Shown here: piece after piece, positions 57,100 to 63,309 of the stretch | Layout of the letters: each line of letters starts with the position of its first letter | How positions within the stretch are numbered: the first letter of the stretch is position 1 | Origin: an uncultured Prevotellaceae bacterium | Lineage (GTDB): Bacteria; Bacteroidota; Bacteroidia; Bacteroidales; Bacteroidaceae | DNA: 63,309 bases | Direction: 5' to 3' | NCBI GenBank assembly: GCA_900316445.1 | Contig: ONCZ01000006.1 | Coordinates: 1-63,309 of the forward strand | Made by a program: the position numbers and the translations under genes | Notes under the pieces: generated by a model | The model's database searches: none | The model's input: the letters and a program-made list of their open reading frames with translations, nothing else | Told to the model about the DNA's origin: nothing

Positions 57100-58800
57100 T
57101 TATATTCCCTTGTCCTTCCACTCCTTGGGCGTCATGCCTGTGAGGGCTTTGAAGGTGCGGAAGAAGGAGGTTTCGTTGGCAAAGCCTGACTCGACGTAGA
57201 TGTCAGACAGCTTTCTGTCAGGGTATTGGCGGATGATGCGCTTGGCGTGTTCCGTGCGGAAGGTGTTGACATATTGGTTGAATGAGCAGCCTACCTGTGA
57301 GTTGATGCAGTCGGAAACGGCCCGTCTGTTGCTGCCGACGGCATTGGCGAGGTCTGAAAGTTTCAGCTCGCTGTTCTTGTATAGTTTCTGGCTCTCCATG
57401 ATGCTGTTGATGTGCTGCATCAGGTGAGGAACGTCTTCTTCTGCGGTCTCTTGTGTTGCAATGGGTTCTGGAGTGGCTGATGTCGGTTTTTGCTTTCTCC
57501 AGCGGATAACCCATAGGATGGCTGCCAGCACGACGATGCCCAACAGTATCCATATCCAATAGCTTTTGCTACTGGCGACTTCGGGTTCTCCACCCAAACG
57601 GAGCAGCCAGACGGCATTGGAGGGCGTGAAGTTGCTACCTTCTGTCAGACCGCCGGCAATCACCAAATTGCCTTCTGGCGTCAGGAGGGGCATGCAGTCG
57701 GGAACGGCTTGCAACGGATCTGTAAAATAAAGTGTCAATGGTACTCCGCCGTTGGTTGATGTCTGGTCATAGTCGATACAGAGTGTGTAGAGGCGGGTGC
57801 TTTCTGGGAAGACGTGTATGTTGGCACTGACGCCGAGCAGATAAGCACGGTGCGTCTGACGGTCTACGATGATGTTCGTGCCGTATTCGATGGGCTCTCC
57901 CTGGCAGGTCATCGGAATGGGACAGGTTGTGGGCAGCATGGTGAAGTCTGTGCCGCAGACTTTCGCAATGGCTATCTGACCTGTGCTGTCCTGCACAGCC
58001 AACAAATAGGTATAGTCGCCTTCTGCCTCGTCGCTGATGAGGCTTATGGCACTATTATGGGTGCTGATCCTCAATGGCTGCCACGTTTCGAACAGGGGAA
58101 TATGTATGGTATCGCCTTTCAGACGGTCGGCGAATGTGCTGTGGATGGTGTCGCCCTTGATGCCGTTGCTGCCGAAGATGAGGGCATCGCCATCAACCAG
58201 GCGGAAGATATAGGGCGTGCTGTGTTCTGCCGCTACATCTTTAATGTAAGAAAAACTGTTCTTCCCCTTGAAGTCTCCACTGCCACTTTGGGCTTCGTGG
58301 AAGATTTCGATGCCGTCTTGATGGTACCAGTTGCCGGCGATAACCACCTGCCCGCTGTCGAGTTCCAGGGCTGAGGCCAAGACACGCTTTTGACACATGT
58401 TGGCAAAGCCTCTGAAAGTGTGAGTCTGTGGATCATAAAGCTCGGCAGTGTAAGTCTGACCGATACCTGTGGGCTGCTCACATCCTCCGGCAAGAAGAAC
58501 CTTTCCCGAATTGAGTACTGCGGAGAGGCCGAAGTCGTGGGTGTAGGTCATTGGTATGGTGTGCCACTCGCCGTCTTTGAAGTATTCTGCCGTCGGTGTG
58601 GGCACAAAGCCGTTGGTGTGTCCTCCAGCCACCGTCAGCTCGCCGTTGGCATAGAACAGCGCATGTCCGGCACGGGGGATATTGAGGTCAGGCAACCGCT
58701 CAGCCTCAAGTTTGATGACTGGGCATGCTTCTTGCTGTTGTGCCGCCATAGGCAGCACAATACTCAGCAATGACAATATGAGCGGTAGCAAATTCCTCAC
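57100..58800 (-). CDS. Kelch-propeller transmembrane AraC-type regulator
   Basis: The 566-residue protein starts with GTG at 58800 inside a GTGAAAA tract. It has a signal peptide (LLPLILSLLSIVLPMAA), a periplasmic Kelch/beta-propeller (residues about 40-400; HALFYANGELTVAGGHTNGF, LNSGKVLLAGGCEQP, LTPEGNLVIAGGLTEG), one transmembrane segment (about 412-432, YWIWILLGIVVLAAILWVI) and a cytoplasmic AraC helix-turn-helix (about 465-566; LKLSDLANAVGSNRRAVSDC, YVESGFANETSFFRTFKALT). There is no kinase or receiver domain, so a periplasmic signal would act directly on DNA binding. It follows argC by 21 bp and lies next to an operator found twice in the window. It is the likely regulator of the two surface-protein operons. 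Confidence 0.88.
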   Translation of the reverse strand: MRNLLPLILSLLSIVLPMAAQQQEACPVIKLEAERLPDLNIPRAGHALFYANGELTVAGGHTNGFVPTPTAEYFKDGEWHTIPMTYTHDFGLSAVLNSGKVLLAGGCEQPTGIGQTYTAELYDPQTHTFRGFANMCQKRVLASALELDSGQVVIAGNWYHQDGIEIFHEAQSGSGDFKGKNSFSYIKDVAAEHSTPYIFRLVDGDALIFGSNGIKGDTIHSTFADRLKGDTIHIPLFETWQPLRISTHNSAISLISDEAEGDYTYLLAVQDSTGQIAIAKVCGTDFTMLPTTCPIPMTCQGEPIEYGTNIIVDRQTHRAYLLGVSANIHVFPESTRLYTLCIDYDQTSTNGGVPLTLYFTDPLQAVPDCMPLLTPEGNLVIAGGLTEGSNFTPSNAVWLLRLGGEPEVASSKSYWIWILLGIVVLAAILWVIRWRKQKPTSATPEPIATQETAEEDVPHLMQHINSIMESQKLYKNSELKLSDLANAVGSNRRAVSDCINSQVGCSFNQYVNTFRTEHAKRIIRQYPDRKLSDIYVESGFANETSFFRTFKALTGMTPKEWKDKGI

Positions 58801-58821
58801 TTTTCACTCTTCACTTTTCAC

Positions 58822-58824
<3 letters not shown>
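58797..58824 (-). repeat. GTGAAAA/GTGAAGA tract at argC end
   Basis: GTGAAAAGTGAAGAGTGAAA fills the gap and supplies the GTG start of the regulator, as a similar tract does at 11943. Confidence 0.8.
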
Positions 58825-59841
<1,017 letters not shown>

Positions 59842-59847
<6 letters not shown>

Positions 59848-59920
59848 GGACTACAGGACTTAAGGACTTCTTTCTTCTGCAAAAGGTAGTCGTGTAAGTC
59901 CTGTAGTCCGTTGCTAAATT
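59842..59920 (-). repeat. Inverted-end repeat GCAAGGAC...GTCCGTTGC, copy B
   Basis: GCAAGGACTACAGGACTTAA faces AAGTCCTGTAGTCCGTTGC. It fills the argG-argC gap and matches 34013-34083 in its ends. Confidence 0.8.
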
Positions 59921-61121
59921 ATCTTTTCTCGTCTTTGTGGATGCCGTAGTAGACACGGAGTGGGGTAGAGCTGACTTTGATGAAGCCCTTGGCCTCGTCG
60001 GCAGTCCAGCCTGTCTGCGTCTCACCATACTCGCCCAACTTCGACTTTGTCAGGTCGTTGGCAGAGTCAATACCCACGGTCTCGAAGCCGTAGGGACGGA
60101 GTTTCAAGATGGCCGTACCAGTGACGTTGCGCTGAGAAGAGGTCAGCATAGCCTCGATGTCGGGCATCACAGGCTCCAGGTACTGGCTCTCGTGGAGGAA
60201 CATACCGTACCAGTTGGCCACCTGGTCCTTCCAGTACTGCTGCCACTTGGAGAGCGTCGACTTCTCCAGCAGACGGTGTGCCTCGATGATCAGCTTGGGT
60301 GCGGCAGCCTCGAAGCCCACACGACCCTTGATACCGATGATGGTGTCTCCCACGTTGGCATCGCGACCGATGGCATAGGAAGCTCCGATCTCCTCGATCT
60401 TCTGGATGGCCTTCACTTTGTCATCGAACTTCTCACCGTTCACACCTACGATCTCGCCCTTATTGAACTCAATCTTCAGCAGCGTTTCCTTCTCAGGAGC
60501 CGTCACATGCTTCAGGTAAGCCTCCTCAGGCAAGCCTTGAGTGGGGTCGAGCAGTTCGCCGCCACAGATGCTGGTGCCCCAGATGCCGACATTGTAAGAA
60601 TACTTCAGTTTGGTGAAGTCAGCGAAGAAGCCGTGCTCGTTCAGAAAATCCACCTCTTCTTTACGTGTCAGTTTCTTGTCACGAGTCAGGGTGATGATCT
60701 CCACGCCAGGAGCCATCACGAGGAATGTCATATCGAAGCGGATCTGGTCGTTGCCGGCTCCCGTCGAACCGTGGGCGATGGCATCGGCGCCGATCTCCTT
60801 GGCATAGCGGGCGATGGCGATGGCCTGGAAGATGCGCTCGGAACTAACGCTGATGGGGTAACAGTTGTTACGGAGCACGTTGCCGAAGATCATATACTTC
60901 AGCGATTTCTCGTAATACTCGTGGGTCACGTCGAGGGTGACATATTTCACGGCCCCCAGCTTATAGGCGTTCTCCTCATTGGTTTTCAACTGCTCTGCGC
61001 TGAATCCGCCCGTATTGGCACAGGCTGCATACACATCCCAGCCGTCCTGGGTCAGCTTCATCACGGTGTAACTGGTGTCAAGCCCACCAGAAAAGGCTAC
61101 TACAACTTTCTTGTTTGCCAT
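59919..61121 (-). CDS. argG: Argininosuccinate synthase
   Basis: ArgG joins citrulline and aspartate with ATP hydrolysis to AMP. The 400-residue protein has the P-loop VAFSGGLDTSYTVMKL, the citrulline/aspartate-site segments AHGSTGAGNDQIRFDMTFLV and GIWGTSICGGELLDPTQGLP, and normal length. The pathway with argF' of the succinyl type requires deacylation of succinylcitrulline before this step; no deacylase gene is in the window. The gene is 22 bp after the GNAT stop. Confidence 0.96.
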   Translation of the reverse strand: MANKKVVVAFSGGLDTSYTVMKLTQDGWDVYAACANTGGFSAEQLKTNEENAYKLGAVKYVTLDVTHEYYEKSLKYMIFGNVLRNNCYPISVSSERIFQAIAIARYAKEIGADAIAHGSTGAGNDQIRFDMTFLVMAPGVEIITLTRDKKLTRKEEVDFLNEHGFFADFTKLKYSYNVGIWGTSICGGELLDPTQGLPEEAYLKHVTAPEKETLLKIEFNKGEIVGVNGEKFDDKVKAIQKIEEIGASYAIGRDANVGDTIIGIKGRVGFEAAAPKLIIEAHRLLEKSTLSKWQQYWKDQVANWYGMFLHESQYLEPVMPDIEAMLTSSQRNVTGTAILKLRPYGFETVGIDSANDLTKSKLGEYGETQTGWTADEAKGFIKVSSTPLRVYYGIHKDEKR

Positions 61122-61143
61122 ATCTATAATTCTTTTAATTCAT

Positions 61144-61767
61144 TTAATTCGTGGTCGTTATTTCTTTGCCGTCGATCTTCCTGATGCGCTCGATGACTTC
61201 ATCGGGTATCTTGGCGGGCAGATGCTCCGTCGGATCATAGAGCATAGCCGTGCAGATGCAGTATTTGCGGCCTGTGCGATGCAGCACGTCCACATTACAG
61301 CATCCCTCGCAACCCTTCCAGAAAGCCTCGTCCTCAGTGAGGTCGGCGAAGGTCACGGGCTGGTAACCCAGCGCTGTGTTCATCGCCATCACAGCAGCAC
61401 CGCTCGTCAGGGAGAATATCTTGGCGTGTGGCCAGCGGGTACGGGCCAGGGTGAAGGTCATGTCCTTGATACGCTTGGCTACGTGGTGGCCTCTGAAGTC
61501 GGGGTGTACGATCAGTCCAGAGGTAGTCACGTATTGCTGGTTCTCCCATGTCTCGATATAGCTGAATCCGGCAAAACGACCGTCTTTCGTCAGGGCTATC
61601 ACGGCCTTGGCTTCCATCATCTTCTTTGCCAGGTACTCGTGTGTTCGCTTGGCAATACCAGTGCCACGTACCTTGGCTGCCTCGGCGATGGTGTCGAGGA
61701 TGGTGTCGACGTACTGCTCATGCTCAGGACCCGCCACCAAAACTTCTATTTCTATTTCCTGTTCCAT
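61144..61767 (-). CDS. GNAT-family acyltransferase in the arginine operon
   Basis: The 207-residue protein has a GNAT core: VIALTKDGRFAGFSYIETWE, then GLIVHPDFRGHHVAKRIKDM (acetyl-CoA loop RGHHVA) and the C-terminal half FSLTSGAAVMAMNTALGYQP. A cysteine-rich segment CEGCCNVDVLHRTGRKYCIC follows. Its fixed place between argR and argG, with no argA or argJ in sight, makes it the natural candidate for the N-acylation of glutamate that opens arginine synthesis. With a succinylornithine-type argF' the acyl group would be succinyl. That assignment is an inference. Confidence 0.82.
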   Translation of the reverse strand: MEQEIEIEVLVAGPEHEQYVDTILDTIAEAAKVRGTGIAKRTHEYLAKKMMEAKAVIALTKDGRFAGFSYIETWENQQYVTTSGLIVHPDFRGHHVAKRIKDMTFTLARTRWPHAKIFSLTSGAAVMAMNTALGYQPVTFADLTEDEAFWKGCEGCCNVDVLHRTGRKYCICTAMLYDPTEHLPAKIPDEVIERIRKIDGKEITTTN

Positions 61768-61770
61768 ATT

Positions 61771-61801
61771 TACTGTAAACCGTAAACTGTAAACTATAAA
61801 C
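61771..61801 (-). repeat. TTTATAG/TTTACAG tract before the GNAT gene
   Basis: Units of GTAAACT and ATAAACT lie immediately 5' of the start codon, in the argR-GNAT gap. Confidence 0.75.
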
Positions 61802-61805
61802 TGTT

Positions 61806-62282
61806 TTATCTCATATTCGGCACAATGTCGCTCAGGGCTTCGACCACTTCCTGGTGCCTGATACCCTCTTTGATCACGATGAAGATCGTGTCGTCGCCAG
61901 CGATGGTGCCGATGATCTGGGGTACATCGCTGTTGTCGATGTTCCAGGCGATGCTGCTGGCATAGCCGGGACGGGTCTTGATGACACCCATGTTCCCGGA
62001 GAAGTTGATGCTGACGAAGCCTGGCACCTGCATCATCTCACGGATGTTGCTCGGCGTACTGACTCGTTTGTACATCGTATCGTTGGGCAGCACATAGATG
62101 TAGTTGCCGCCCATTGTGGCAGCCTTGGCAACCTTCAACTGTTTCAGGTCGCGGCTCAGAGTAGCCTGCGTCAGTTTGAATCCTTCTTTCTGCAAAGCGT
62201 TCAACAGCTCGTCCTGACTGCCAAGCTGCTGGCTTGAGATGATGAGACGCAGGGCCTCCAATCGGTTGTTCTTTACTTTCAT
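61806..62282 (-). CDS. argR: Arginine repressor
   Basis: The 158-residue ArgR/AhrC protein has the winged helix at the N-terminus (NNRLEALRLIISSQQLGSQD, GFKLTQATLSRDLKQLKVAK, with the SRDL recognition helix) and a C-terminal arginine-binding, trimer-forming domain ending GTIAGDDTIFIVIKE. The frame extends to 62333, but the -7 box at 62311-62318 lies inside the extension, so the start is the ATG at 62282. A 10-bp inverted repeat surrounds the -7 box, fitting autoregulation. It heads the operon with GNAT, argG and argC. Confidence 0.93.
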   Translation of the reverse strand: MKVKNNRLEALRLIISSQQLGSQDELLNALQKEGFKLTQATLSRDLKQLKVAKAATMGGNYIYVLPNDTMYKRVSTPSNIREMMQVPGFVSINFSGNMGVIKTRPGYASSIAWNIDNSDVPQIIGTIAGDDTIFIVIKEGIRHQEVVEALSDIVPNMR

Positions 62283-62304
62283 GTTGGTATATTTATTCAG
62301 AAAA

Positions 62305-62336
62305 CGGATGCAAAAGTAGTAAAAACTTTGCATCCG
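62305..62336 (-). promoter_or_regulatory. argR promoter with operator-like inverted repeat
   Basis: CGGATGCAAA (62305-62314) and TTTGCATCCG (62327-62336) are perfect inverted repeats around the -7 box TACTTTTG (62311-62318, minus strand). Binding there would block RNA polymerase. Confidence 0.65.
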
Positions 62337-62345
62337 ACCAAATAT

Positions 62346-62365
62346 TTCTGCATATTTTTGCAGAA
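62346..62365. promoter_or_regulatory. Second palindrome upstream of argR
   Basis: TTCTGCA-TATTTT-TGCAGAA. It shares the TGCA half-sites with the argR inverted repeat and may be a second ArgR site, or a hairpin after the DUF4923 gene. Confidence 0.5.
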
Positions 62366-62368
62366 AAA

Positions 62369-62974
62369 CTATCTATTCATATCAAAACCGACTCTGACGC
62401 CCTCGTACTTCTTGCTGATTTCACTAACAGTTTCGAGATTCTGGTTTCCGCTCAGTGTGGCCAGCGTCTGCAACAGCGAGAGCAGTTTCTTACCCTCAAA
62501 CAGGATAGAGATGCCGCTCATCTCACGTTTCGTGTAGCAGTTCACGCTCAGCAACATTCCCTGTAAGGTGATCTTCTGTGTGGCCTCGTCGAAAGTGTAT
62601 CTGCCGTTGAAAGGCGTGCCGCAGATCTTTGAACTGAACGTGCCGTCCTGATTGAAACTGATCATCGTGTTGCTGGCAGAGACACCCACCTGCTGGTAAT
62701 ACGGCAGCAGCTTCTCTTCAATCTGTACGGCAGCCACCTCACCACCGGCCTTGTATAGCAGGTTCTTGCTGGTGAACGCACAACCCGGACCTTTATACTG
62801 CCAATTGCCAATCAGTCCCTGAGCGGACACTTTATCGAGACCGATGACACTCGTGATGGCATTGGTGATGCCGGTGCCGTTGCCCATGGCGCCGAGCACC
62901 TGCCCCATGTTTGCACAACTGACCAGTGCCAAGCACATCAGACCAGCCAAACTCATTTTCATTATTTTTTTCAT
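62369..62974 (-). CDS. DUF4923-family lipoprotein
   Basis: This predicted lipoprotein (MKMSLAGLMCLALVSCANMG, Cys lipobox LVSC) has the DUF4923 pattern: GLIGNWQYKGPGCAFTSKNL, AAVQIEEKLLPYYQQVGV and the beta-rich half GTFSSKICGTPFNGRYTFDE. The family is widespread in Bacteroidales and of unknown function. The open frame runs to 63007, but a -7 box lies at 63005-63012, so the start is an ATG at 62986 or 62974; I chose 62974. It stands alone between argR and the rrn promoter region. Confidence 0.85.
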   Translation of the reverse strand: MKKIMKMSLAGLMCLALVSCANMGQVLGAMGNGTGITNAITSVIGLDKVSAQGLIGNWQYKGPGCAFTSKNLLYKAGGEVAAVQIEEKLLPYYQQVGVSASNTMISFNQDGTFSSKICGTPFNGRYTFDEATQKITLQGMLLSVNCYTKREMSGISILFEGKKLLSLLQTLATLSGNQNLETVSEISKKYEGVRVGFDMNR

Positions 62975-63004
62975 ACGCTGATACATTATATTTGTTATTG
63001 GGCG

Positions 63005-63012
63005 CAAAGGTA
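63005..63012 (-). promoter_or_regulatory. DUF4923 gene promoter (-7 box)
   Basis: TACCTTTG on the minus strand, about 20-30 bp before the likely start. Confidence 0.65.
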
Positions 63013-63050
63013 CTGCTTTTTTTTGAATCCGCCAAATCTACGGGCAAATA

Positions 63051-63090
63051 ATTCCCCTAATATCCCTAATCGTCCTGACCTCCCTGATCA
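63051..63090 (+). repeat. Short tract CCCTAAT/CCCTGAT
   Basis: CCCTAATATCCCTAATCGTC followed by CCTGACCTCCCTGATCACCC, degenerate 8-9-bp units related to the tract at 14104. Confidence 0.6.
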
Positions 63091-63205
63091 CCCTCATTTC
63101 CTCTTCCCTTTATATATATAATAAGGTGTAGCCCATTTTCTGTCTTGATATTCGTCAAGAGTGGCTAAAATTTTGCATAAAAGATGAAAATTTCTTCTTA
63201 AAAGT

Positions 63206-63236
63206 TTTGTCGGTTCGGAAAAAGTTCGTACCTTTG
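63206..63236 (+). promoter_or_regulatory. rRNA operon promoter
   Basis: TTTG (63206-63209) and TACCTTTG (63229-63236), spaced 19 bp, with A/T-rich upstream sequence. It is followed by a leader of the type found before 16S genes in Prevotella. Confidence 0.75.
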
Positions 63237-63309
63237 CACCCGCTTTCGAGAAATCGGGAGTCAAGAAAGAGTTCTTTGAAAGATTTACATAGACAGAAGT
63301 AGTACAAGA
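63237..63309 (+). other. Leader of an rRNA operon (16S follows outside)
   Basis: The leader reads GTTCTTTGAAAGATTTACAT then AGACAGAAGTAGTACAAGA. This resembles the sequence just before 16S rRNA in Bacteroidales, so the 16S gene should start shortly after the right edge. No 16S sequence is yet present. Confidence 0.7.

Noticed and set aside
59937-61184. A 415-codon plus-strand frame opposite argG
   Set aside because: Antisense shadow of argG.

Overview
The window looks like a chromosomal segment of a Bacteroidales bacterium, most probably Prevotellaceae (Prevotella/Segatella group). The evidence is the TAnnTTTG -7 promoter box with a TTTG -33 partner in front of many genes, a SusC/SusD pair, BspA-type leucine-rich proteins, DUF4923, DUF4369 and NigD-like lipoproteins, BACON repeats, C-terminal domains of the type IX secretion kind, and an argF' of the N-succinylornithine carbamoyltransferase type. 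It starts inside efp and ends in the leader of what appears to be an rRNA operon.

Layout. 1-5.9 kb: efp (partial, -), then rpmH, a PASTA protein, rluD, ddl, a frameshifted four-helix-bundle gene inside a perfect inverted repeat, an acyltransferase and a NigD-like lipoprotein (+). 5.9-15.7 kb: three copies of a two-gene module (membrane DUF6057 protein plus a PD40/TolB-like lipoprotein with one CxxCH motif), one copy on + and two on - in a five-gene operon with a DUF4369 lipoprotein. 15.7-16.1 kb: an antitoxin with a beheaded PIN toxin. 16.1-17.0 kb: no gene, but inverted 11-bp tandem repeats and palindromes. 17.0-24.1 kb: a SusC-SusD-lipoprotein operon without visible glycoside hydrolases. 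24.3-29.1 kb: threonine aldolase, then a DUF3089/phosphatase-like fusion and a histidine phosphatase. 29.1-36.7 kb (all -): argD, proC, an XRE-cupin regulator, an acyl-CoA ligase, proB, proA and argF'. 36.7-58.8 kb: an accessory block with an acetyltransferase, a PD-(D/E)XK (Rpn) protein, BspA-like proteins, dockerin proteins, two paralogous pairs of 'small CTD protein + giant surface protein', a sialidase-like giant and a Kelch-TM-AraC regulator. 58.8-62.3 kb (all -): argR, a GNAT, argG and argC. 62.4-63.0 kb: a DUF4923 lipoprotein, then the rrn promoter.

How the parts fit. The arg/pro genes look like one ancestral operon (argR-GNAT-argG-argC-argD-proC-XRE-ligase-proB-proA-argF') now split by about 22 kb of surface-protein genes. 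The two giant-protein operons carry the same 49-bp three-site operator just upstream of their -7 boxes, and the AraC-type membrane regulator encoded next to one of them is the obvious candidate to bind it.

The most striking non-gene signal is a set of small repeats. Tandem tracts of 7-11 bp units and GC-rich hairpins lie in almost every gap and often inside genes in frame. They supply start codons, C-termini, loops, and the hydrophobic cores of at least five signal peptides. Several tract families share the inner boundary TGATTAC, and several occur as inverted pairs around a payload: a four-helix-bundle gene, a 19-codon micro-ORF present twice, or palindromes. I regard this inverted-tract element family as the best candidate for an undescribed system here.
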